64,000 bases of DNA from NCBI RefSeq assembly GCF_007860105.1, contig NZ_SJPU01000002.1, positions 1,229,739 through 1,293,738 of the forward strand, given 5' to 3'. Below the pieces are notes generated by a model. That model saw only the letters and a list, made by a program, of their open reading frames with translations, ran no database searches and was not told the DNA's origin. Shown one piece after another: positions 27,471-35,762 of the stretch (position 1 is the stretch's first letter; every line of letters begins with the position of its first letter). The stretch comes from Allorhodopirellula heiligendammensis. Lineage in GTDB: Bacteria; Planctomycetota; Planctomycetia; Pirellulales; Pirellulaceae. The translations under genes and the position numbers were made by a program.

Positions 27471-28769
27471 ATGCCGATTTCAGCGGCATCCAAACTGACC
27501 CGCCGTCAAGCAATGAGTGGGCTGTCCGCTGCCGCGTCCCTAGCCGCCTTCGGATCGGTGGGTGGGGCCGATTCGTTGCTCGAATTGCCACCCACTAAAC
27601 AATTGACCCATGGTGGGCCGGACCACTGGTTCGGGTACTACGACAAGCTCGAATTTGACCCCGCCGACCGCTTCGTCCTGGCGAATGAAGTGAACTTTTC
27701 TGGACGCACCCCTACCGCGGATGACGTGATCGGTGTGGGCATGGTCGACACGCAGGCCGACGAGCGGTGGATACCGCTAGGCAGCAGTCATGCTTGGGGC
27801 TGGCAGCAAGGCTGCATGCTGCAGTGGCGTCCGGGATCCGCCTCGGAAGTTATGTGGAACGATCGGCAGGAGAACCAGCATGTGTGCCGACTGCTGGATG
27901 TGAAAACCAAAAAACTACGTACTCTGCCGCGCCCCATCTATGCCCTCAGTCCGGATGGCAAGTACGCAATTACTGCGGATTTCGCTCGAATCCAACGCAT
28001 GCGACCCGGCTACGGCTACGTTGGCTTGCCTGATCCGAGTGCTCGCCAACGGGCTCCTGAAGAATCAGGCGTCTGGAGAATGGAGATTGAAACGGGCAAA
28101 ACGGAGTTGATCTTCTCGCTCGCTGACGCCGCAAAAATCGACTACAACGGTCAGTCATTGGCGGACAAATGGAATTACTTCAATCACCTGCTGGTCAGCC
28201 CAGACGGCACCCGTTTTATCGTCTTGCATCGCTGGCGAAACAACGAGGGCGAGGGTGACAACGCGCGTCCGGTGGGTGGGTTTTCGACGAGAATGTTCAC
28301 TGTCAACATGGACGGTTCGGAACGATACATCCTCGACCCCTCAGGACATACGTCGCACTTTATCTGGCGCGATCCCAAGCACGTATGCGCGTGGACGAAG
28401 CCGGTGGGAAAGCCGGCGGCGTTCTATCTTTTGAAAGATCAGACGCAGGACATCCAGGTTGTGGGCGAAGGTGTGATGGCCACCAACGGTCATAACACCT
28501 ACGTGCCCCATACCGACAACGAATGGATTCTCAATGACACGTATCCGCTCGGTAAAAACCGCGAGCAGAATCCCTATCTCTATCACGTTCCAACTAACCG
28601 CAGAGTGTCGTTGGGTAAATTCCCAGCACCACCTCAGTTCACTGGGGAGTGGCGTTGTGATACGCATCCCCGAAGTAGCAACGATGGTCGATCCGTGGTG
28701 ATCGACTCAGCGCATTCCGGTGGCCGCCAGATGTACCAAATCGATATCAGTGGCATTGTTAACGCGTAG
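27471..28769 (+). CDS. Tat-exported beta-propeller protein
   Basis: A 432-residue protein beginning with a twin-arginine signal: SKLTRRQAMSGLSAAASLAAFG, cleaved near residue 33. The mature part is made of repeated beta blades with TolB-like turns such as YALSPDGKYAITADF, LLVSPDGTRFIVLHRW and FTVNMDGSERYILD. HFIWRDPKHVCAW and SSNDGRSVVIDSAHSGGRQMYQIDI continue the series. Similar propellers occur in oligogalacturonate-lyase-like and WD40-like proteins of Planctomycetes, so carbohydrate binding or lyase activity is possible but not shown; no catalytic residues can be named. The ATG at 27471 is used because it starts the Tat signal. Confidence 0.75.
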   Translation: MPISAASKLTRRQAMSGLSAAASLAAFGSVGGADSLLELPPTKQLTHGGPDHWFGYYDKLEFDPADRFVLANEVNFSGRTPTADDVIGVGMVDTQADERWIPLGSSHAWGWQQGCMLQWRPGSASEVMWNDRQENQHVCRLLDVKTKKLRTLPRPIYALSPDGKYAITADFARIQRMRPGYGYVGLPDPSARQRAPEESGVWRMEIETGKTELIFSLADAAKIDYNGQSLADKWNYFNHLLVSPDGTRFIVLHRWRNNEGEGDNARPVGGFSTRMFTVNMDGSERYILDPSGHTSHFIWRDPKHVCAWTKPVGKPAAFYLLKDQTQDIQVVGEGVMATNGHNTYVPHTDNEWILNDTYPLGKNREQNPYLYHVPTNRRVSLGKFPAPPQFTGEWRCDTHPRSSNDGRSVVIDSAHSGGRQMYQIDISGIVNA

Positions 28770-28817
28770 CTCAACTAGGCCCCCAATCGATCCGGGGCGG
28801 AGCCCACTGCAAAGTCC

Positions 28818-30644
28818 TCAGCCGACGACACGCATCCACTTTTCTCGCTCGTAGAACCCGCGTGCTGCGCGAAGATACTGCTCAGCGGCGGCCAACACGA
28901 GCGGCCGACGAAATTGATCGGTGTATTGGATCTCGCCCTCGCGCCGCCGCACCGCTGGCGCTTCGGAACAGGCCATCGCCACAGCGTCGAGTATATCAGC
29001 GGCGGCGATTTGTCCTCGTGAAATTAATCGGGCATGGTCGCGGCGATGGGTCGTCGATGCGATAGGTCCGATAGAGCCACGACCACCGATCACCAAAGAA
29101 GTGCAGCGACGATCCAGACCTGGAAACAAATTAACCTGAGATGCTGCGCCAGCGATTGTCGCAGACGGCGCCTGCTGATGGGCGTCGTCGACCTCGCTCG
29201 CAAACCTCGTGGCATGTCGAAAATACTGGCGTTGAAGTCGATCGAGTCCCAAGTGACAACGTCCCGCCCAGGAATCCGGGAGCACGAGATCGTCTGAGAA
29301 TGTACGGAGACTCAGTCCATCGATCCACCCGGCCCGTTCGAGCCGCACACGACCCAACATTTCTACCTTCAGCCCAGGGCATCTCGCGAGCATCTGCAGG
29401 TTCTCTCGAAACGGTAGGGCGGCATGATCGATCGAGATCCCCAAGGTCAATCGGATATCACTTTCATCGAGTTCAAAGGCAACTCCCAAACCATGGGCAC
29501 CGAGGATTTTGCCTTGGATGCAAACCAAGTCCCAACCGCCTCTGCGTTTCCAATCAGGCTCGTGGGCGAGATCGAATACCGCGGCGACCTGGTCACGCAG
29601 TGGTGCCGTCCAACGCGCTGATAGCGGTGGGTTTCTAGGTGCAGCAGACCCACGCGACGGCTCGATCACCCAACGTGTCTTGCTGCCTTTTCCTAACCGA
29701 CCATCGGGTGAACAGCTCATGTTCTGCACATCCATATGGGATCGACTGAGGATTTGCGCCGAAGCCGTTGTTCCACCCAGTTCGATTCCGCCTCGGTACG
29801 CTTGGCCGATCAGAGCAACATCGCCCGGGCGTGTTTCTACAACTTGATAGATTTGTCCATCGTCACCGGTCAAGTGCGTCACTACACCAGCGAATCCACT
29901 GAGCGTTAGGATCGGTTCGGCAAGGATGCCCGCCAATCTTTTCACGCCTGTCGGTGAAAATTGGCGGCGTAAGAAACCGAGCTTCGCGGACAAGATTGTT
30001 TGTTCACCCAATAACTCGTTCGCTGCGTCAATCGCTGTAACGGTATCGCTACGTAGGAGTTCGCAATCGGTGTGGTCGTCAGAACGGCGAAGCCGCTGGA
30101 TGCCTTCCGCGATGCGAATCAACGCAGCCGACAAATGAATGAGTCCTTCGGCGCGAGCTTGGTGCGCGGCACGCAGCAGCGATGACTGGATGATGACGCC
30201 ACTGGCCCGCGCACCGCTGACCATCACACCATCGATGGCGTGCATGCTCTCGATAGCGGTTTGTCGCATCGCGGCGGTAATCTCGATTTGCTCGTCCGGC
30301 AAGGCTGTTTCGCCTGCGGTTTGGTCTTCGTCATTCGACGGTGAGCTGTCATTGCCACTGGCCAGCGGCAGCAGCGTGACACATGCGAGCACATGGAAAC
30401 ATTTCGGCGTCAGAAGGCAAGAACACGTGATGTCCTTCGGTTGCGTGATTTCGTGGTTACTGTTTCCTGTCAAGCGAACCGTCTCTTCGCCAGCGGAAAT
30501 CACCCAGCAGAGTCCGTCGCGATTCCACTGCCAGGTGCTGGCGGCATTCGGCTCGCGATCCAAACGTTTTCGTACGCGACTTGGGGCCGCATCGATAATG
30601 GCGGCGAGCATTTCTGCGGTGATGGTAGGGCGCGGAGTCGTCAT
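28818..30644 (-). CDS. SWIM zinc-finger protein (YehQ-like), last gene of MoxR cluster
   Basis: A 608-residue cytoplasmic protein. Near the N-terminus it has a SWIM zinc finger, C-x-C-x5-C-x-H: Cys74, Cys76, Cys82, His84 in DITCSCLLTPKCFHVLAC, a fold that binds DNA or protein. The rest is helical up to about residue 260 and mixed beta after that, with no recognised enzymatic motif. SWIM proteins of this size accompany MoxR, VWA, DUF5682 and DUF4132 genes in many bacteria, as YehQ does in E. coli. The start overlaps the stop of the DUF5682-VWA gene by four bases (30641-30644). The biological role is unproven. Confidence 0.82.
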   Translation of the reverse strand: MTTPRPTITAEMLAAIIDAAPSRVRKRLDREPNAASTWQWNRDGLCWVISAGEETVRLTGNSNHEITQPKDITCSCLLTPKCFHVLACVTLLPLASGNDSSPSNDEDQTAGETALPDEQIEITAAMRQTAIESMHAIDGVMVSGARASGVIIQSSLLRAAHQARAEGLIHLSAALIRIAEGIQRLRRSDDHTDCELLRSDTVTAIDAANELLGEQTILSAKLGFLRRQFSPTGVKRLAGILAEPILTLSGFAGVVTHLTGDDGQIYQVVETRPGDVALIGQAYRGGIELGGTTASAQILSRSHMDVQNMSCSPDGRLGKGSKTRWVIEPSRGSAAPRNPPLSARWTAPLRDQVAAVFDLAHEPDWKRRGGWDLVCIQGKILGAHGLGVAFELDESDIRLTLGISIDHAALPFRENLQMLARCPGLKVEMLGRVRLERAGWIDGLSLRTFSDDLVLPDSWAGRCHLGLDRLQRQYFRHATRFASEVDDAHQQAPSATIAGAASQVNLFPGLDRRCTSLVIGGRGSIGPIASTTHRRDHARLISRGQIAAADILDAVAMACSEAPAVRRREGEIQYTDQFRRPLVLAAAEQYLRAARGFYEREKWMRVVG

Positions 30645-33600
30645 GACGTCGTCTGTGCTCTGCGAATCTGATCTCCCACCCAGCGTGCCAGATTTTCGGG
30701 ACTGACTGCGGCAACTGGCATGCCAGCTCCCGCCATCATGGCAGCAAAACCTTGGTGGTATCTCGCTACACCGAGATCATCCAGAGCAGCCAAGCCCAGG
30801 CAGGCCACTCCGGAATCGACTAAGGCCCGAACCTCCGCAATCATACTTCCGACCGAAACACCTTCTTCAAAGTCTGAAACGAGAATCACGATGCTGCGCG
30901 CGGGAACCGAAATGCCCGCCCGCGCCGCTCGCAACCCCAGCCCAATGTTGGTTCCGCCGCCGACTTGAACTTCCATGAGCAGCGACAGGGGATCGGTGAC
31001 CTGTTCGCTGAAGTCGAGCACTTCCGTGCTGAATGCTAAGAACTTCACTGACAGAGCGGGCAAGGCATCGAGCACGGCGGCGACCAGAGCGCTGTAAATC
31101 ACCGACGCCGACATTGATCCAGAGACGTCCACGACAAACGTCACGTGCCAATCCATCTGCCGCTTCGCGGGCGAACGAAACATCAATCGCTCAGCGACAA
31201 TGGTGGCTCGGCCATCGGGCCGACGATGACAATTCGCTAAATTATCGCGGATCGTGCGAGCTAGATTGAGATTGCGGTTTTTTCGCCGGGTCGGCCGAGG
31301 CGATGACAGTCCATGCAGTGCCGGCTGGAGTCGCACCGCCAACTGCATGGCCAAGTCCTCGGTGATGCGGCGGGCCAATCGTCGCAACGTCGCAATTTTC
31401 GATTCCGGCATCGCTCCGGCAAGCGACAAGACTTGTTCGAGCAACTCAATCGAAGGCGTCACGGTTTCGGGATCGAGCAACTCGATAGCGGCCAATCGGC
31501 CCGCACCCGCTGCCGCGCCGAGTACTTCTTGGCACAAATCACTACCGAATAATGCCTCTAAATCATCCGCCCACTGCGCCGTCGTCGGTTGAGGAGCCTC
31601 GCTCCCGCCACCCCTACCAGGCGGTCTACCGGACAATCCCGCCCGTGCCCCTTCACCGCGGCCACGCCCGTAGAGTTGGTCGAGGGACGTGGCGCAGCGT
31701 GAGACCGTAGCGGAATTGGAATCCGGCGGCAAACCAAACACCAATCGCCATCGATCCGCTGTCGTAAAGTCGCTGGCAGCTCTTTGAGTTGACCTAGCTT
31801 TGGTGTCATCACTCGCTGGCTCCTGTGCAGTGTGTGGTGTTTTACTGTTGGAGGTCGAGGCCTTCGCTAGCCATTGGTCTATTGCGGGGTAGCGTTTCTC
31901 TATCGCATCCCGTCCTGCCAGATCTGCTTGCCGTAGCAGCACTAATTCGTCTGCAATCGTAGCGGGATCACCCTGTTGGTCGAACGGTAGTGTCGAGCCG
32001 CTGGCGTTCAATTGGGTGTCGCGTTCGTCTAGTTCGGACAAACAGACGCTCAACAATCGCTGTCGATCCGCAGGTGAAAACTCAGCGAATGCGCCTCGCA
32101 GGGAAGGCAGCCGTGACAAAAATACCTCGTCGGACATGTGCTCGATGCCGTCGCCAATGCCACCCAACCACAGAGGGTCGCTCTGCATCCGCGGAAGCAG
32201 GACTTGAGTCGCTCCGGCGAGCGAGTCCTTGAGACGTGTTCGGCCTTCGCGATCTGTAGCCGAGTCTAGCCAACCTCGCGTGAGCGCCACGAACGCAGCG
32301 TCACTCTGTTCATCTAACATGCATAATGCTGCTGCGCCGGCACCTCGCATGCGGTCGCTGCCGCTACGCATCGTCTGACGACACCACTGCGTCAGCCGAA
32401 CTCGGCCGGACTCAGAGGCCGGCTCGCTAAGATCCGACATCACCGCGGCCTGCAAATCACCCGTCATCCAGTCGATTAGGTCCACGATAGCGGTGACATC
32501 TTGCGGAGCTTGTGAGCCGCTCATGCCCGCCAGACGCTCCAATCCAGCTTCCAAACATGCAGTGATGGTATCGACCGAGTGAGGCCAAATGAACACTTCC
32601 ACCCAAGGGGGATAAGCGGCGGCGATGTCCGGTGGTAAGCCGGGTAGGTGCCCCGCACGAATGCGAGTGATGATGGTCACGGCTGTCACGAGCTCGGATA
32701 ATCCAGCGGCTGCTCGAAACGAATCGCTGATTTGCGTCAGCGTCCGCCGTGTCAATCCTACCAAACCACACTCGGTGGCAATTCGCAGCCGACCCAAAAT
32801 GGTAGCAGGTAAGTCATCGGTGTCACTGAAATCCTGACCAGGGATTCGCCCCGCCGTGCGCACTAGGCCCTCAACCACTTGACGCAGGGAGACACCGTAG
32901 CGTGAAACCGATTCAATGGTCGCGGCGGTGCCCTGTTGCCAGCCAACTCGCCAACGCTCGATCAAGTTCTCGCGATGTCCCCGCTCGACTTCATCGATGC
33001 GCTCGGCGTATGGTATTCCTGCCGCATTGAGTTGACGTAAGACGACGGCGCGTGCGCGATCGCGAGGCCGCCGCAGCACGTCGAGCTGGATCTCCTTGGC
33101 ATCTTCATCGACGCGGGCGGGCGCGCCGCTCGCTGCACGCCGGGTGGATCGCGACTGCCCTCCGAACGAGTCGCGACCAGGCAGTTTCAATGCATCAAGT
33201 TGCCGATCGATATCAACGGCCAATCCACAGCGGGGAGCGGCGGGCGTAACTGTGCCGATCCGATCACCAATCAAGATCTCGCCCGCTGCCTTGGCGACAG
33301 CTCGGCCCCGACCCATCAGATCTCCTTGAACCAAACACGTCTGAATCGCTTCGACTAGCTCACCTCGACCGGCAACACGCAACCCTCTCAACCTCGCTAG
33401 GTCTCGCATCATTCGTAGCGACTCGGCCGCGTCGGGCATTCCGGCGACGTGTCCATCTTGACGCAGTCGCCGGCAGACTGCCGTGACGAGTTCTGCGGCC
33501 GCCGCATCGGCGTCCAGGCAAGTTCTCGACTCCCACATGCGCTGATGCCAGACGGGATCACGCACCCCGGCTGGGTAACCGCTACGTTCGTCGAGTTGCT

Positions 33601-34378
33601 CAAAGGAATAGGGAACGAGCGACACGCCGACTCCGTCGGACGACTCGGCGATCGCGGCGGCCAGGATGGCGGCATCGTGTTGCTCTTGCGATCGGACAAC
33701 CTCGGGAAGCAAGGCGGCGGCATGGAATGATCCGATCACGGCGGCGCTATGCTTAGGTGCCATCCGGATCGCTTCCCGCATCGCTGCCTCCCGAACCAGA
33801 TCACGAGATGATATATCCGGCGTGCTGTGACGGACCGCATATCCGAACACCAACGCGGCAGCACGGATCGCGTCGGGCTCCGCTTCAAATCCTGGTGATT
33901 CTACCAACCGCTGCCACAATCCCCCTGTGTCGCTCTCTCCTGTACGGTGCAAGAGGCGATCGAGCAACGTCGTTGGGGCTTGTTCCCACTGCGCATCGGA
34001 TTCACTCGACTCCAAGTTCGAAAGAGGAGTCTTCGCTGCCACAGACAAATCGCAAGGCACGACGGGGATGCCCCGTTGTCGCGCCCAGCGGATCGCAACC
34101 CACTCCGGTGAAAAGTCTGCCATGGGATAAAAGAACAGTCCGTGTTGGTCGTGCACGGCAGAAATGGCAACCGGTGCCATCGTTTGAGGATCGGCGAGGT
34201 GCTCGATCCAGTCCGCGAGGTCGGAGGGCAACTCGACGAGTAGGCACTGCGGGGCGAACGCGTCGAGCATCTCGGGTACGGCTCGAGAAAGTGCCGCGGA
34301 ATGATGCCGCACCCCGATCAAGAGTGGAGCGCGAGACTGCGTCAAGGCAAGCATCGATGGATCCAAGGACTCCATCAC
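30641..34378 (-). CDS. DUF5682-VWA fusion protein of MoxR cluster
   Basis: A 1245-residue protein. The N-terminus has the DUF5682 signature: PLLIGVRHHSAALSRAVPEML followed by CLLVELPSDLADWI (residues about 14-60). A long helical middle follows, with a Gly/Arg-rich linker (GRGRGEGARAGLSGRPPGRGGG) near residue 930. A von Willebrand A domain fills about 1075-1245, with the metal-binding site DVSGS near 1084, the threonine of GGTNIG and the aspartate of VSDFEE, so the MIDAS is intact. In the E. coli-type cluster these are two separate proteins (YehM and YehP); here they are one chain. VWA domains with intact MIDAS typically dock to MoxR ATPases. Four-base overlaps link it to the ATPase gene before and the SWIM gene after. 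Confidence 0.87.
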   Translation of the reverse strand: MMESLDPSMLALTQSRAPLLIGVRHHSAALSRAVPEMLDAFAPQCLLVELPSDLADWIEHLADPQTMAPVAISAVHDQHGLFFYPMADFSPEWVAIRWARQRGIPVVPCDLSVAAKTPLSNLESSESDAQWEQAPTTLLDRLLHRTGESDTGGLWQRLVESPGFEAEPDAIRAAALVFGYAVRHSTPDISSRDLVREAAMREAIRMAPKHSAAVIGSFHAAALLPEVVRSQEQHDAAILAAAIAESSDGVGVSLVPYSFEQLDERSGYPAGVRDPVWHQRMWESRTCLDADAAAAELVTAVCRRLRQDGHVAGMPDAAESLRMMRDLARLRGLRVAGRGELVEAIQTCLVQGDLMGRGRAVAKAAGEILIGDRIGTVTPAAPRCGLAVDIDRQLDALKLPGRDSFGGQSRSTRRAASGAPARVDEDAKEIQLDVLRRPRDRARAVVLRQLNAAGIPYAERIDEVERGHRENLIERWRVGWQQGTAATIESVSRYGVSLRQVVEGLVRTAGRIPGQDFSDTDDLPATILGRLRIATECGLVGLTRRTLTQISDSFRAAAGLSELVTAVTIITRIRAGHLPGLPPDIAAAYPPWVEVFIWPHSVDTITACLEAGLERLAGMSGSQAPQDVTAIVDLIDWMTGDLQAAVMSDLSEPASESGRVRLTQWCRQTMRSGSDRMRGAGAAALCMLDEQSDAAFVALTRGWLDSATDREGRTRLKDSLAGATQVLLPRMQSDPLWLGGIGDGIEHMSDEVFLSRLPSLRGAFAEFSPADRQRLLSVCLSELDERDTQLNASGSTLPFDQQGDPATIADELVLLRQADLAGRDAIEKRYPAIDQWLAKASTSNSKTPHTAQEPASDDTKARSTQRAASDFTTADRWRLVFGLPPDSNSATVSRCATSLDQLYGRGRGEGARAGLSGRPPGRGGGSEAPQPTTAQWADDLEALFGSDLCQEVLGAAAGAGRLAAIELLDPETVTPSIELLEQVLSLAGAMPESKIATLRRLARRITEDLAMQLAVRLQPALHGLSSPRPTRRKNRNLNLARTIRDNLANCHRRPDGRATIVAERLMFRSPAKRQMDWHVTFVVDVSGSMSASVIYSALVAAVLDALPALSVKFLAFSTEVLDFSEQVTDPLSLLMEVQVGGGTNIGLGLRAARAGISVPARSIVILVSDFEEGVSVGSMIAEVRALVDSGVACLGLAALDDLGVARYHQGFAAMMAGAGMPVAAVSPENLARWVGDQIRRAQTTS

Positions 34379-35553
34379 TCCTCCAAAACTCTACGAAGAT
34401 CAACGAGTCTCTTCCAGAGCGGCGATCCGTCCTCTGCCCGCCGCCGCACGGGACCATCCCAGTAGGCTAGCAGTCGCTCGCGATCCTTGGCTTCATCCTT
34501 CATCACGACACCGAGCAAGTGTCCTGGCATCCGCGAAATTGGATCAAAGCCACTGGGGAAAAACACGCTTTCACGGGTGATGGCTGTTGCAACGGCGACC
34601 GCTTCGGCGGTGCTCATCACGGTGCTCGGGCGTGTGACCTGCCACCCCTCATCACTGCGTCCACTTCGTAAATCGCGAAACACGGTTACTAGAATCTCCA
34701 CCAGTGAACGATCGACAGCCACCAGCGAGCCGGTCTCGGCAAGGAGCGCCGCGGCGCGGATCGATACCAGTTCTCGCTCGCGGACCTCGTCGGCAATCGG
34801 CGCAATGGTCTCAAAGTTGAACCGACGTTTCAGTGCCGCCGACATCTCTGAGACACCGCGGTCGCGCAGGTTTGCGGTCGCGATGAGCGCGAATCCAGGA
34901 GCCGCGAAGATACTATTGGCTTGTTCGTCGCCGGCTTGATCCATTTCCGGAATCATCAATCGACGTTCACTGAGGATCGAAATCAATGCGTCCTGAACTT
35001 CGGGCAAACAACGTGTGATCTCTTCAAAGCGTATGACCTTGCCGTCTCGCATGGCCGTCATGACGGGGGAGGGAACGAGAGCCTCCCGAACCGGCCCTCG
35101 ATCGAGCAGCATGGCGTAGTTCCAACCATAGCGAATCTGGTCTTCTGTCGTGCCTGCCGTTCCCTGCACCGCGAGCGACCCCGTCCCGCTAATGGCAACG
35201 GCCAACAACTCACCAAGCATGGACTTGGCCGTGCCCGGTTCACCTACCAGCATCAAGCCACGTTCACCGGCTAGCGTCACAACGCAGCGTTGGACGATAT
35301 CACGCGGACCGACGAACTTTTCGCTAATCTCTCGCGCGTTCGTTTTGCTGCTGCCAACTTTGACTCCATCGCTACCGCAGATGAAGTCCACCACGGCCTG
35401 GGGCGACAGATTCCAGCCTTCGGGTCGAGACGCTGAGTCCGATGCGGCGAGCGCAGCCAGTTCGTCGGCGTAGCGAACCTCCGCTGGTGGTAGCTGCACG
35501 CGCGACATGGGGCGGGTTGCCGAGGTCTTGGGCTGTGTTTTTTTCTTAGCCAC
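34375..35553 (-). CDS. MoxR-type AAA+ ATPase (YehL-like)
   Basis: A 392-residue AAA+ ATPase of the MoxR group. Walker A is GEPGTAKS (104-111). The Walker B region is VIRFEEITR, with Glu-Glu in place of the usual Asp-Glu, followed by CLPEVQDALISILSERRL. Sensor 1 lies in FALIATANLRDRG, and the lid region contains RRFNFETI. Residues 1-60 form a linker and a small helical lead. MoxR ATPases remodel or insert metal cofactors with VWA partners; a VWA protein is encoded directly downstream with a four-base overlap (34375-34378). A hairpin repeat lies 25 bases before the ATG, so expression may be tuned separately from the giant gene upstream. Confidence 0.9.
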   Translation of the reverse strand: MAKKKTQPKTSATRPMSRVQLPPAEVRYADELAALAASDSASRPEGWNLSPQAVVDFICGSDGVKVGSSKTNAREISEKFVGPRDIVQRCVVTLAGERGLMLVGEPGTAKSMLGELLAVAISGTGSLAVQGTAGTTEDQIRYGWNYAMLLDRGPVREALVPSPVMTAMRDGKVIRFEEITRCLPEVQDALISILSERRLMIPEMDQAGDEQANSIFAAPGFALIATANLRDRGVSEMSAALKRRFNFETIAPIADEVRERELVSIRAAALLAETGSLVAVDRSLVEILVTVFRDLRSGRSDEGWQVTRPSTVMSTAEAVAVATAITRESVFFPSGFDPISRMPGHLLGVVMKDEAKDRERLLAYWDGPVRRRAEDGSPLWKRLVDLRRVLEE

Positions 35554-35577
35554 GAAATTGAGCGCCGATCGAGATGA

Positions 35578-35602
35578 GTAGCCGGGTCTCTTCGAGACTC
35601 GG
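35578..35602. repeat. 25-nt hairpin repeat in leader of the MoxR ATPase gene
   Basis: GTAGCCGGGTCTC, TTC, GAGACTCGG: an 8-9 bp stem with one G-U pair on the RNA of one strand, loop of three. It matches the element at 1671-1695 (reverse strand) at 23 of 25 positions. On the minus strand it sits 24 bases before the ATPase ATG (35553) and 160 bases after the stop of the giant gene. Confidence 0.7.
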
Positions 35603-35762
35603 ATTTCTTAAGCAAAAATACGAGTCGCGGCCCATCCATACGATCGAGATAGGTGGCGAACCCGCGTCGGGGTTGAATCTTGTTAAACGTTCCCTTCACG
35701 CGACAGATCTGCGATAGGATCTATCACCGCGGCCATCAACTCAGCGTCTCGGAGTGACGGTG

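Noticed and set aside
33757..34470. 237-codon plus-strand frame
   Set aside because: Antisense to the DUF5682-VWA and MoxR genes; no domain or ribosome-binding site.
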